NCBI GenBank assembly: GCA_963763015.1
Contig: CAVXML010000004.1
Span: 1-64,000 of the forward strand
Length of the DNA stretch: 64,000 nucleotides
Reading direction: 5' to 3'
Origin: Fodinibacter sp963763015
Lineage (GTDB): Bacteria > Actinomycetota > Actinomycetes > Actinomycetales > Dermatophilaceae
How positions within the stretch are numbered: position 1 is the first letter of the stretch; each line of letters opens with the position of its first letter. The position numbers and the translations under genes were made by a program. This document shows, piece by piece, positions 8,436 to 16,730 of the stretch. The notes beneath the pieces were generated by a model, which worked only from the letters and a program-made list of their open reading frames with translations, searched no databases and was not told the DNA's origin.

Positions 8436-9707
8436 TCACAGGGCGTAGGCGCCGGTGAAGCCGCCCTCCGTGGGGTTCACCGGCCCCACCTCGCCGATGC
8501 GCCAGAGCGCGCCGGCGACGACGTCCCACGCCAGCAGGCGAAGCGTCGGACGCTCCGACACCCCCGGAAAGGACCGGGACTCGAGGAGGAGGACGTCCTG
8601 GGGTCCCCACAGCAAGGGCCGGTACGCCCCCTTCGGTACCCCGGGCTCCCGGCGGGCAGCGAGAACGCGAGGCGTGGGCCGCACGTCTCCCTGGACCGCC
8701 ACGAGGCCCTGGCTGCGCGAGATGGCGCCCACATAGGTCTGGCCGAGGTAGGCGTGGGCGCCGGCCCACCCGTCGGTGTTGCTCACGCTCGGCCCGTCCA
8801 CCTTGATGACCGGCCCGAGCAGGGGCGTGCGCCCGGTCAGCTCCCCGGAGCCGGAGAACATGCGAGCCGACGTCGTGGTCCCCTCGGTGGCGAGCTCGAC
8901 CCACCCGGACTCCACGGGCCCCTCGGCCGCACGGACGACCCCGAGCCGGGTGTCGACCAGCCATGACCGCTGGAGCCCACGGGCGACGATGGTGCGGGCG
9001 TCCCGCGCCCACCCCGCACGGTGCAGGGTCTCGTCGGGCACCGAGATCCGCCTGGCGGTCCCGTCGCGCGCGTCCAGCACCACGACCTCCCCCGGCTGGG
9101 GGAGGACGACGGCCCGTCGGTCGACGCGGATCGAGCGCGGGTCGAGCACCAGTCCCTGGCCGGTCTCCGTGGGGTCGGCGCGCACCAGCGGAACCGAGGG
9201 GCACGCGAGGTACTCCAGGCCCGACGGGCCCTTCGGTGTGTGCAGCACCGGAAGCAGCCCGGCCGCATGCGCGCTCCAGGCCAGCAGCACCGCCCGCACG
9301 GAGGCGTCGTTGGTCGTTCGACCCGTGGTCGGTCCGAGCTTCGGCAGGCGGAACGCGTCGTCGAAGCCGATGACGGGGCCGAGTGCCAGCGTGTCTGCCT
9401 CGACGTAGCGCGTCAGGTCGACCTCCTCGCCCGGGGAGGGCGCGAGGTCGACCGTGACACCGCCCACCACCGCGCTCGGCAGCCGCACAGCGGACGAGGT
9501 GGTCACCGGGGTGGCCGGCTCGGACGTACGGGTCCGTACCACGACCACGCCGGCGGTCACGACGGCTGCCGCCCCCGCCGCCAGGACGAGCCGGCGCCGA
9601 GCGGTGCGCCGCCGGGTCGCGGCCGTGTCCCACGCCCGCTGCGCCAGGTCCACCTCGGGTACGTCGTCGCTGGCGAGCTCGAGCAGCTCGCGGAGGTCGG
9701 TCGTCAC
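8436..9707 (-). CDS. Single-pass membrane protein paired with ECF sigma factor
   Basis: 423 residues: about 38 cytoplasmic residues rich in Asp/Arg (MTTDLRELLELASDDVPEVD), one membrane span at roughly 39-57 (LVLAAGAAAVVTAGVVVV), then about 360 extracellular residues. Repeated strands with Trp, Gly and Asp (for example RAGWARDART, VDTRLGVVRA) suggest a beta-propeller-like fold. The start overlaps the sigma-factor stop by 4 bp. This layout is what anti-sigma or sensor partners of SigE-family ECF factors look like, but there is no recognisable zinc anti-sigma motif. Function is inferred from context only. Confidence 0.75.
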   Translation of the reverse strand: MTTDLRELLELASDDVPEVDLAQRAWDTAATRRRTARRRLVLAAGAAAVVTAGVVVVRTRTSEPATPVTTSSAVRLPSAVVGGVTVDLAPSPGEEVDLTRYVEADTLALGPVIGFDDAFRLPKLGPTTGRTTNDASVRAVLLAWSAHAAGLLPVLHTPKGPSGLEYLACPSVPLVRADPTETGQGLVLDPRSIRVDRRAVVLPQPGEVVVLDARDGTARRISVPDETLHRAGWARDARTIVARGLQRSWLVDTRLGVVRAAEGPVESGWVELATEGTTTSARMFSGSGELTGRTPLLGPVIKVDGPSVSNTDGWAGAHAYLGQTYVGAISRSQGLVAVQGDVRPTPRVLAARREPGVPKGAYRPLLWGPQDVLLLESRSFPGVSERPTLRLLAWDVVAGALWRIGEVGPVNPTEGGFTGAYAL

Positions 9708-10231
9708 CGGGCCCGCCGGGTCTCGCGGTCCACCCGTGGCAGGGCGGCCCGCAGGCGCGTCACCGCCTCGTCGGTCTCGCGCCTGACCGTGGCCACGGAG
9801 ACGCCGAGGATCCGCGCGATGTCGCCCTCCGTCCGGTCCTCGAGGTGGCGCAGGACGAGCGCGGCCCGCTGCATCGGGGTGAGCCCGTGCAGTGCGTGCA
9901 GGACGTCGCGCCGCTGGCTCGCGTCCCCAGCGGCCTGGGGCTCCTCGGGCTCCATTGCCTCCCCCACCTCGTCCGGGAGGCTCCGTCCGTCGCGGTCGGG
10001 CCAGGAGACGGCGGCGCGGTACAGCAGTCGGCGGACCTCGATGTCCGGCTGCTCGTCCCGGACCTCGTCCCAGGTCCCGGCGAGCCGGACCAGAGCCGCC
10101 TCCAACATCTCCTCGGCGGCCGGCAGGTCAGCGCACACGAGGTAGGCACCGCGCAGGAGGGTGTGCTGACGGGCGCGCACGTACTCGACGAAGTCGACGT
10201 CCGCCGGCCACGCGGCATCCGTCGTGCCCAC
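9704..10231 (-). CDS. ECF RNA polymerase sigma factor, SigE-like family
   Basis: 175 residues. Region 2 is visible as VDFVEYVRARQHTLLRGAYLVCAD with the -10 recognition helix after it, and region 4 as LHGLTPMQRAALVLRHLEDR followed by the helix-turn-helix DIARILGVSVATVRRETDEA. GTG 10231 is chosen because AGGAGGAG lies 6-7 nt upstream, one of the strongest ribosome binding sites here. It is co-transcribed with the membrane protein downstream (4-bp overlap) and divergent from the large repeat protein. It presumably directs transcription in response to an envelope signal. Confidence 0.88.
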   Translation of the reverse strand: MGTTDAAWPADVDFVEYVRARQHTLLRGAYLVCADLPAAEEMLEAALVRLAGTWDEVRDEQPDIEVRRLLYRAAVSWPDRDGRSLPDEVGEAMEPEEPQAAGDASQRRDVLHALHGLTPMQRAALVLRHLEDRTEGDIARILGVSVATVRRETDEAVTRLRAALPRVDRETRRAR

Positions 10232-10327
10232 GCCAATCTCCTCCTGCTCGGCCGGTCTCCCTGCGACACCACCACTCTCCCAACGCATCGGGGTCGGGGG
10301 AAGGTTGGGGCTCCTCCCGATGTCTGT

Positions 10328-10339
10328 TTTGATCGTGGC
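10328..10339 (+). promoter_or_regulatory. Candidate -10 of the large repeat-protein gene
   Basis: TTTGAT (10328-10333) with a 6-nt spacer to ATG 10340. Confidence 0.35.
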
Positions 10340-13183
10340 ATGAGGCAGTGGGAGCTGGTGTCCGGGGCGTTCGCGCGCGCCTCGTCCGCCGGCGACGCGG
10401 TCCCGCCCGGGCCCGAGCGCGTGCGGGCCCACGCGGAGGCCCTGCGGCACGCCCGGGCGTCGGGGTCCTTCGCCGAGGAGTTCGTCGCCCGCCTGGACCT
10501 CACCGAGGCGCTGCTCGACGTGCCGAGGACCCCGCAGGGTCTCGAGCACGCCGAGTGGCTGACCGGGTCGCTCGACCCGGCGCGTGGGCTCGTCCGGGCC
10601 GACCGGGATGCCGTGCTGTGGCGCCTCACCTGGGCCGTCGACCTGGCCGAGGACACCCCCGAGGTGAGCCTCGAGCGACTCAGAGCCGCGATCGATGCCG
10701 TCGAGGCCGCGCTGCGTGCCGACGGCCACCCGCTCCGTCCGGTCCACGCCGCCCGCGCTCGCCTGGCCCACGACACCGGGAATCACGCAGACCTGGACCG
10801 CCACCTCGCGGCGTGGCAGGCCGCTCCGCGTGACGACCGCCTCGACTGCCCGGCGTGCGAGGCGCGCGACCAGGCGCAGCTCCTCGTGACCGACGACCCG
10901 GAGCGAGCCCTCGACCTGCTCGCGCCGGTCGTCGGCGGGGAGCTGACCTGCGACGAGGAACCCCGCGGCAGCCTCGGACTGGACGCCTACCTGCGCATGG
11001 TGCAGGGCGACGTGGACGCCGCGGTGTCCTCCTTCAGGCGCGCCTGGCCCCTCGTGCAGGACGACCCGGCCGCGTCGCGCACGGTCGGCCTCTGCCTTCT
11101 CGTGCTGCTGCGCCTCGGGAACGCCGACCGCGCCGTCGACCTGCTGCTCCCCCGGCTCGGGTGGCTCGACGAGCTGGCGACCTCGCGCGACCGGATGTGG
11201 TTCAGCGCGACGGCCGCGCACGTCCTCGACCGGGCCGCGGCGGTGGGGCTCGCTCCCGACGGGGTCGACGGGGAACCGCTGCCCGGCGTCGTCACGGGCC
11301 TGCGCCGGACTGCTGACGAGCTGGCTGCCGCCTTCGACCGCCGCTACCGCTCCGGCGTCACGTCGCGCGACCTGGCGGCCGCCCACGACGCCGCGCTCGT
11401 GCCCGCCGACCCGACGCTCCCGCCGACCCGCCTCCCGAGGGTCGCCCCGCGCCCCGTACCGCCGCCTCGCGTGGTGCCGCCCTCGCCCGGAGTCGTGGAG
11501 CGGGCCGAGGAGCTCGAGGCCGGCATCGCCGCCGTGGCGACCGACCTCGAGCCCCAGGTCTCGGCCTGGCTCCGTGACCGGGACGAGCTGTTGCCCGTGG
11601 AGACGCCACGGCAGTGGGCCGCCGTGTCGCTGCTCGACCGGGCGAGCGCCCAGGACGCCGGCCCGGACCGTCACCGGGCGCTGCTGGAGGCTGCGCTCCA
11701 GGCCGCCACCCGAGCCGGTGACGAGGCCGCCATCCTGCGGTGCGAGGGCGAGCTGGCCCTGCTCGACGTCGCCGCGGGCACTGCCCCGGACCCGGTCACG
11801 GGCCGGCCGGTCCTGGACGCCACGGCCCAGGAGGCGCGGGGGCGGGCACGGCGGCGGGCTGCCCAGCTCGACGCGACCGGCGGCGACGCCGAGGCCGGCG
11901 GACTCTGGCGGCGGATCGCGTGGTCCGGGGCACCGGAGAACCCGGTGGCGATCCTCGAACGGGCGGCCCGGGCCCATGACCGGGCCGACCAGCCCTACCG
12001 CCGCCTCCTGTGCCTCGCGGAGGCGGCCATGGCCGTGGCCCGCACGGATGCCGTCGCCGCCTCAGCGCGCCTGGACGCCCTCGAACCCCTTGTCGGTGAC
12101 CACCCGGTCCTGCGGTCCATGGCCCTCGAGCTGCGCGGCCGGATCGCTCGGGCAAACGGCGACAACCGGGCGGCGGCGACCCACCTCCGACGCGCGGTCG
12201 CCGTGCGGGGCATCGCCGAACGATCGCGGCTCACCCTGCTGCTGACGCTCTGCGAGGTGCTCGTCGACCTCGGCGACTGGGCCGCTCTCGAGGGGCCGGC
12301 AGCGGACCTCGTCGCCGCGAGCACGCGCCTGAACGACCCCGTCCTGCTGGCCTTCGGGCAACGGTTCCTCGGCCTGGCGTACGTCGAGACGGGACGCCCC
12401 GCCGAGGCGGCGGAGCTCCTCGAGCCCGCCCTCGGTGTGTTGACCGGCCACGCACCCGGCGTCGTCGCCCCGGCCGCGTGGGCGCTCGGCAACGCCCTCA
12501 CCCTGCTCGAGCGCTGGGCCGATGCGCGGACGGCGTTCGCGACGGCATCCGCCGCCTTCGCGGTTCAGGGGCGGGTCGCGGAGAACGCCCACGCGCAGTG
12601 GCGGGCCGCCCTCGCGGCGGTCGAGGCCGGCGACCACGACTCCGCCGGTCACCACCTCGACGCCGCGGTGCGCGGCTCGCGCAGCGCCGGTGCCGTCGGC
12701 CTCCACGTCGAGGCGTTGCGGGGCCGCGCGGTGCTGCGCGCGGAGGCCGGGGACCTGGCCGGCGGCATCGCCGACCTCGACGCGGCGATCGCCGCCGGCG
12801 TGCGGCTGGCAGCGCGGGTGGGAGCCGGGGAGGAGGAGTTCGACGCCGAGGTCCTCGAGCCGGACGTCCTGCGCCAGGGTGCCCACCTGCTCGCTCGCCA
12901 CGGCCACGTCGACGAGGCGGTGGAGCGCCTGCGCCGCGCCGAGGCCCTCGTCGGTGCCGAGCTGGAGCTGGTGCTGCGCACGGAGGCGGGGATCGTCCTG
13001 GCCGACGCCGACCGGCTCGCGGTGGCCGAGCCGTGCCTGCGCGCCTCCCTCGAGGAGCTGCGGGCCGCCGGGCTCACCGAGGAACGGGTGGCCGCCGCGG
13101 GCGCCCTGGCACTGGCCCTGGACCGGGACGGCCGGGGCGAGGAGGCCGAGTACGTGTGGCAGGGGTGGGGGCCGGACGCCTGA
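10340..13183 (+). CDS. Large TPR-like helical repeat protein (947 aa)
   Basis: Almost entirely Ala/Leu/Arg/Asp-rich amphipathic helices with the spacing of tetratricopeptide repeats, such as RAWPLVQDDPAASRTVGLCL and AHAQWRAALAAVEAGDH. A Pro-rich hinge (about residues 353-383, PRVAPRPVPPPRVVPP) splits it into two helical arms. A CPACEARDQ stretch in the first arm is the only Cys pair. There is no signal peptide, membrane span or catalytic motif, so it is probably a cytoplasmic scaffold. It starts about 110 bp from a divergent ECF sigma gene and could share its regulation. Family not recognised. Confidence 0.82.
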   Translation: MRQWELVSGAFARASSAGDAVPPGPERVRAHAEALRHARASGSFAEEFVARLDLTEALLDVPRTPQGLEHAEWLTGSLDPARGLVRADRDAVLWRLTWAVDLAEDTPEVSLERLRAAIDAVEAALRADGHPLRPVHAARARLAHDTGNHADLDRHLAAWQAAPRDDRLDCPACEARDQAQLLVTDDPERALDLLAPVVGGELTCDEEPRGSLGLDAYLRMVQGDVDAAVSSFRRAWPLVQDDPAASRTVGLCLLVLLRLGNADRAVDLLLPRLGWLDELATSRDRMWFSATAAHVLDRAAAVGLAPDGVDGEPLPGVVTGLRRTADELAAAFDRRYRSGVTSRDLAAAHDAALVPADPTLPPTRLPRVAPRPVPPPRVVPPSPGVVERAEELEAGIAAVATDLEPQVSAWLRDRDELLPVETPRQWAAVSLLDRASAQDAGPDRHRALLEAALQAATRAGDEAAILRCEGELALLDVAAGTAPDPVTGRPVLDATAQEARGRARRRAAQLDATGGDAEAGGLWRRIAWSGAPENPVAILERAARAHDRADQPYRRLLCLAEAAMAVARTDAVAASARLDALEPLVGDHPVLRSMALELRGRIARANGDNRAAATHLRRAVAVRGIAERSRLTLLLTLCEVLVDLGDWAALEGPAADLVAASTRLNDPVLLAFGQRFLGLAYVETGRPAEAAELLEPALGVLTGHAPGVVAPAAWALGNALTLLERWADARTAFATASAAFAVQGRVAENAHAQWRAALAAVEAGDHDSAGHHLDAAVRGSRSAGAVGLHVEALRGRAVLRAEAGDLAGGIADLDAAIAAGVRLAARVGAGEEEFDAEVLEPDVLRQGAHLLARHGHVDEAVERLRRAEALVGAELELVLRTEAGIVLADADRLAVAEPCLRASLEELRAAGLTEERVAAAGALALALDRDGRGEEAEYVWQGWGPDA

Positions 13184-13186
13184 GGG

Positions 13187-14593
13187 TCAGGCGCCGACGA
13201 GCCGCCCGGCGAGCCACCCCTCGACCTGGTCGAGACCGACCCGCTCCTGCGCCATCGAGTCACGCTCGCGGATCGTGACCGCCTGGTCGTCGAGCGTCTC
13301 GAAGTCGACGGTGATGCAGTACGGCGTGCCGACCTCGTCCTGCCGGCGGTAGCGGCGACCGATGGCGCCGGCGTCGTCGAAGTCGACGTTCCAGCTGCGG
13401 CGCAGCACGGTGGCCAGGTCGCGCGCCTTCGGTGAGAGGTCGGCGTTGCGCGAGAGCGGGAGCACGGCCGCCTTCACCGGCGCGAGCCGAGCGTCGAGGC
13501 GAAGGACCACCCGCTTGTCGACCCCTCCCTTGGTGTTGGGGGCCTCGTCCTCGGTGTAGGCGTCGACCAGGAAGGTCATCAGGCTGCGCGACAGGCCGGC
13601 CGCGGGCTCGATGACGTAGGGGGTGTACTTCTCGCCGGTCGCCTGGTCGAAGTACACGAGGTCGGTGCCGGAGTGCGTGCTGTGGGTCGTGAGGTCGAAG
13701 TCGGTGCGGTTGGCGATGCCTTCGAGCTCACCCCACTCACTCCCGGCGAAGTCGAAGCGGTACTCGATGTCGACCGTGCGTTTGGAGTAGTGCGACAGCT
13801 TCTCCTGCGGGTGCTCGTAGTGACGCAGGTTCTCGGGGGAGATCCCGAGGTCGGTGTACCAGCGGGTGCGCTCCTCGATCCAGTACTCGTGCCACTGCTC
13901 GTCCTCGCCCGGACGGACGAAGAACTCCATCTCCATCTGCTCGAACTCCCGGGTGCGGAAGATGAAGTTGCCGGGGGTGATCTCGTTGCGGAACGACTTG
14001 CCGGTCTGCGCGATCCCGAACGGCGGCTTGCGGCGGGAGGCCTGCATGACGTTGAGGAAGTTGATGAAGATCCCCTGTGCGGTCTCCGGCCTGAGGTAGT
14101 GCAGGCCCGACTCGTCCTCGATGACGCCGAGGTAGGTCTTGAGCATCATGTTGAACTCGCGCGGCTCGGTCCACTGGCCGCGGGTACCGCAGCTGGGGCA
14201 GGCGATCTCCGACAACGGGATCGAGTCGGGGTGGACCTCCTTGCCCTTCCTCGCCTCCCTGTCCGCCAGGGCCTCCTGCATGTGGTCGACCCGAAAGCGC
14301 TTGTGACAGCTGAGGCACTCGGTGAGCGGGTCGGTGAACTCGCCGACGTGCCCCGAGGCCACCCATGTCTGGCGGGGCAGGATGATCGAGGAGTCGAGGC
14401 CCACGACGTCCTCACGAGAAGTGACCATCGACCGCCACCACTGCCGCTTGATGTTCTCCTTGAGCTCCACTCCGAGGGGCCCGTAGTCCCAGGCGGAGCG
14501 CGTGCCGCCGTAGATCTCCCCGCACGGGAACACGAACCCGCGGCGCTTGCAGAGAGAGACGACGGTGTCGACACGGGAGGAGGGGGCGGCCAT
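13187..14593 (-). CDS. glyS: Glycyl-tRNA synthetase (dimeric type)
   Basis: Class II synthetase charging tRNA-Gly. Motif 1 and 2 regions are clear (IYGGTRSAWDYGPLGVELK; GKSFRNEITPGNFIFRTREF; EQMEMEFFV), as is motif 3 (IEPAAGLSRSLMTFLVDAY). A Cys4 zinc insertion, CLSCHK...CPSCGTRG, lies around residues 100-160. The C-terminal anticodon-binding domain ends EGWLAGRL. 468 residues, normal for the actinobacterial alpha2 enzyme. ATG 14593 is preceded by TAGCCT and a 7-nt spacer. Confidence 0.97.
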   Translation of the reverse strand: MAAPSSRVDTVVSLCKRRGFVFPCGEIYGGTRSAWDYGPLGVELKENIKRQWWRSMVTSREDVVGLDSSIILPRQTWVASGHVGEFTDPLTECLSCHKRFRVDHMQEALADREARKGKEVHPDSIPLSEIACPSCGTRGQWTEPREFNMMLKTYLGVIEDESGLHYLRPETAQGIFINFLNVMQASRRKPPFGIAQTGKSFRNEITPGNFIFRTREFEQMEMEFFVRPGEDEQWHEYWIEERTRWYTDLGISPENLRHYEHPQEKLSHYSKRTVDIEYRFDFAGSEWGELEGIANRTDFDLTTHSTHSGTDLVYFDQATGEKYTPYVIEPAAGLSRSLMTFLVDAYTEDEAPNTKGGVDKRVVLRLDARLAPVKAAVLPLSRNADLSPKARDLATVLRRSWNVDFDDAGAIGRRYRRQDEVGTPYCITVDFETLDDQAVTIRERDSMAQERVGLDQVEGWLAGRLVGA

Positions 14594-14606
14594 GCGCGCA
14601 AGGCTA
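14594..14606 (-). promoter_or_regulatory. Leaderless-type -10 of glyS
   Basis: TAGCCT (14601-14606, minus), 7-nt spacer, ATG 14593. Confidence 0.55.
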
Positions 14607-14651
14607 GCCGTGGCCCGGGCGTCCGACCGAACCGGCAACGGGGCCCCCGCG

Positions 14652-14665
14652 TACGCTGGTCCACC
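14652..14665 (+). promoter_or_regulatory. Leaderless-type -10 of the small membrane protein gene
   Basis: TACGCT (14652-14657), 8-nt spacer, GTG 14666; back to back with the glyS promoter. Confidence 0.45.
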
Positions 14666-14950
14666 GTGTCGACCCTGCGCGAGTCCTTCGAACGAGCGAG
14701 CCTTCCGGCCCTGTCCTTTCTCAGCGGACTGCCTCGGCTCGTTCCCTTCCTCGCCATCCTGGGCCTGACCCTGGCAGGGGTCCTGCTGCCCGGATGGGGA
14801 TGGCTGCTCCTCGCCCTCGTGGTCCTCGTGCTCACCTGGATCCTGCTCCTGGCCTGGCCGCGGCTGTCGACGGCCGAACGCCTCATGCGCCTCGCCGTCC
14901 TCGCCCTCATGGTGGCAGTCACCATCACGCAGGCCGTACCGCGCGGGTGA
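14666..14950 (+). CDS. Small membrane protein, DUF6703-like (94 aa)
   Basis: About 25 N-terminal residues, then hydrophobic spans PFLAILGLTLAGVLLPGW, WLLLALVVLVLTWILLLAW and, after a short Arg/Glu loop, LMRLAVLALMVAVTITQAV: three membrane segments in 94 residues. Small proteins of this kind occur next to glyS in actinobacteria; I believe the family is DUF6703 but am not certain. No function is known to me. The GTG start is fixed by the -10 just upstream; the same frame read from further upstream is antisense to glyS. Confidence 0.72.
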   Translation: MSTLRESFERASLPALSFLSGLPRLVPFLAILGLTLAGVLLPGWGWLLLALVVLVLTWILLLAWPRLSTAERLMRLAVLALMVAVTITQAVPRG

Positions 14951-14966
14951 GCCGACCCCGCCTCAG

Positions 14967-15003
14967 TTGACAACGATTCTCATTTCAGATGAGAATCGTT
15001 GTC
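14967..15003 (+). promoter_or_regulatory. znuA promoter, leaderless
   Basis: -35 TTGACA (14967-14972), 18-nt spacer, -10 GAGAAT (14991-14996), then 7 nt to ATG 15004, so the transcript probably begins at the start codon. The Zur operator covers both elements. Confidence 0.75.
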
Positions 15004-15004
15004 A
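14968..15004 (+). promoter_or_regulatory. Zur operator: paired inverted zinc boxes
   Basis: Two perfect 16-bp inverted arms (14968-14983 TGACAACGATTCTCAT; 14989-15004 its exact reverse complement) separated by TTCAG. Each arm contains a 15-bp imperfect 7-1-7 palindrome (TGACAAC-G-ATTCTCA) resembling actinobacterial Zur boxes, so this looks like two adjacent Zur sites in opposite orientation. The right arm ends on the A of the znuA start codon. Zinc-loaded Zur bound here would block the promoter completely. Confidence 0.85.
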
Positions 15005-15921
15005 TGAAGAGCCTCGTGGCGGCCGCCGCCCTCGTCGTCGGGCTCGTGAGCGGGTGCTCCGCGGCGAGCGACCCCGCAGCGACGGAGGACGACGGTCGGA
15101 TGCCGGTCACCGCGGCCTTCTACCCCCTCCAGTTCGTGGCCGAGCGGGTCGGCGGCGACAACGTGCAGGTCACCACGCTGACCAGGCCGGGCACCGAACC
15201 GCACGACCTCGAGCTGACCCCGAAGGCCGTGGCGGCTCTCGCCCAGTCCCGTGCCGTGCTCTACCTCACCGACTTCCAGCCCGCGGTCCAGGAGGCCGTT
15301 CGGAGCCAGGCCTCGGATGCCGGTGTCGACGTCTCGCCGGCCGCCCGCCTCCTGCCGGACGTCGGCCGGGACGAGGGTGAGGAGGGCGAGGGGCTCGCCG
15401 GGATGGACCCCCACTTCTGGCTCGACCCGACCCGGCTGGCCGACGTCTCCACCGCCGTCGGCGAGGACTTCGCCCGCCGCGACCCCGAGAACGCTGCCGC
15501 CTACCGCGCGAACGCCGCAGCCCTCGCGGCGGACCTCGAGGCCCTCGACGAGGAGTACCGCACCGGCCTGGCGGAGTGCGCCTCCCGTGACCTCGTCACC
15601 GCACACACCGCCTTCGCCTACCTCGCCGACCGCTACGACCTGACCCAGGAGGGCGTGGCAGGGGTCAGCCCGGACGTCGAGCCGGACGCCGCATCGCTGC
15701 AGGAGCTCACGGCCCGCGTTCGCGAGACGGGTGTCACCACCGTCTACACCGAGACGTTGGTCTCTCCCGCCCTGGCCGAGACGGTCGCCCGGGAGGCGGG
15801 AGCCGGTGTGGCAGTCCTCGACCCGCTCGAGGGCCTGACCGAGGCCTCCGCCGGGGAGGACTACCTGGAGGTCATGCGGGCCAACCTGCGCACCCTGCGC
15901 GAAGGCCAGGGGTGCACGTGA
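15004..15921 (+). CDS. znuA: Zinc ABC transporter, substrate-binding lipoprotein
   Basis: Extracellular zinc (or manganese) receptor anchored to the membrane. Signal peptide with lipobox LVSGC, lipidated Cys18. The cluster A-I fold shows AAFYPLQFVAERVGGD, GTEPHDLELTPKAVAAL (metal His), DPHFWLDPTRLADV (metal His) and TAHTAFAYLADRYDL (metal His), plus YTETLVSPALAE. The loop that is His-rich in many ZnuA proteins is acidic here (GRDEGEEGEG). ATG 15004 is chosen over the in-frame ATG 14989 because it matches the leaderless promoter and gives a normal signal peptide. First gene of the zinc operon. Confidence 0.92.
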   Translation: MKSLVAAAALVVGLVSGCSAASDPAATEDDGRMPVTAAFYPLQFVAERVGGDNVQVTTLTRPGTEPHDLELTPKAVAALAQSRAVLYLTDFQPAVQEAVRSQASDAGVDVSPAARLLPDVGRDEGEEGEGLAGMDPHFWLDPTRLADVSTAVGEDFARRDPENAAAYRANAAALAADLEALDEEYRTGLAECASRDLVTAHTAFAYLADRYDLTQEGVAGVSPDVEPDAASLQELTARVRETGVTTVYTETLVSPALAETVAREAGAGVAVLDPLEGLTEASAGEDYLEVMRANLRTLREGQGCT

Positions 15922-16730
15922 CGGGCCCGCCGTCGCTGGTCCGGCTCCACGGGGCGTCGTTCGGCTACGGGGACCGGCCGGTGGTCTCCGGCGTCGACCT
16001 CGAGCTGCATCGGGGCGAGGTCGTGGCCCTGCTGGGGCCCAACGGCTCCGGCAAGTCGACACTGGTGCGCGGCGTGCTCGGCCTCGCGACCCGGCAGGGA
16101 GGCAGCGTCGAGCTCTTCGGCACGCCGCGGGAGCGCTTCACGGAGCACACGCGCATCGGGTACGTCCCGCAGCGCCACTCCCTCTCGGCCTCGGTGCGTG
16201 CCACCGTCACCGAGATCGTCGAGGTCGGCCGGCTCCCCCACCGCGCCTGGTGGAGGCCGACGTCCCGTGAGGACCGCGCGATCGTGCGGCAGGCGATCGA
16301 CGACGTGGGGCTCGCCGACCGCGCCGGCGAGGAGGTCGCCTCGCTCTCGGGGGGGCAGCAGCGCCGGGTCCTCATCGCGCGGGCACTCGCCGGGCAGCCG
16401 GAGGTGCTCGTCATGGACGAGCCGACCGCCGGCGTCGACCAGGCGAGCCAGGAGGCGCTGGCCGTCGTGCTGCGGCGGCTCGTCGACCGCGGCACGTCAA
16501 TGCTCGTCGTCACCCACGAGCTGGCCGCCCTCGAGGGCGTGGTGACGCGGATCGTCTGCCTGGATGCCGGACACGTCGACTTCGACGGGTCCGCCGCTGC
16601 GTACGCCGCCCACCTCGCCGGGCATGCCGCCGGCTCCGGCCACCACCACCCGGACGACTCCAGGCAGCGCCCCGGGCACGTGATCGGCGCCGCACCGCTC
16701 GACCCGGCCCAGCGGACGGTCGTCCCATGA
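15918..16730 (+). CDS. znuC: Zinc ABC transporter, ATP-binding protein
   Basis: Cytoplasmic ATPase of the zinc importer. Walker A GPNGSGKST, Q-loop IGYVPQRHS, signature SLSGGQQRR, Walker B VLVMDEPTAGVD and switch His VVTHELAAL are all present. The C-terminus ends in a His-containing tail (AGSGHHHPDDS). The GTG at 15918 overlaps the znuA stop as GTGA with AGGGG upstream; GTG 15912 in the same frame is an alternative. 270 residues. Confidence 0.93.
   Translation: MTGPPSLVRLHGASFGYGDRPVVSGVDLELHRGEVVALLGPNGSGKSTLVRGVLGLATRQGGSVELFGTPRERFTEHTRIGYVPQRHSLSASVRATVTEIVEVGRLPHRAWWRPTSREDRAIVRQAIDDVGLADRAGEEVASLSGGQQRRVLIARALAGQPEVLVMDEPTAGVDQASQEALAVVLRRLVDRGTSMLVVTHELAALEGVVTRIVCLDAGHVDFDGSAAAYAAHLAGHAAGSGHHHPDDSRQRPGHVIGAAPLDPAQRTVVP

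Noticed and set aside
9704..11977. A 757-codon minus-strand frame as one large protein
   Set aside because: Only its end is real (ECF sigma factor from GTG 10231, with a strong ribosome binding site). The rest is antisense to the repeat-protein gene.
15912..15917. GTG 15912 as the znuC start
   Set aside because: GTG 15918 forms the GTGA overlap typical of this operon and is better spaced from AGGGG; 15912 cannot be fully excluded.
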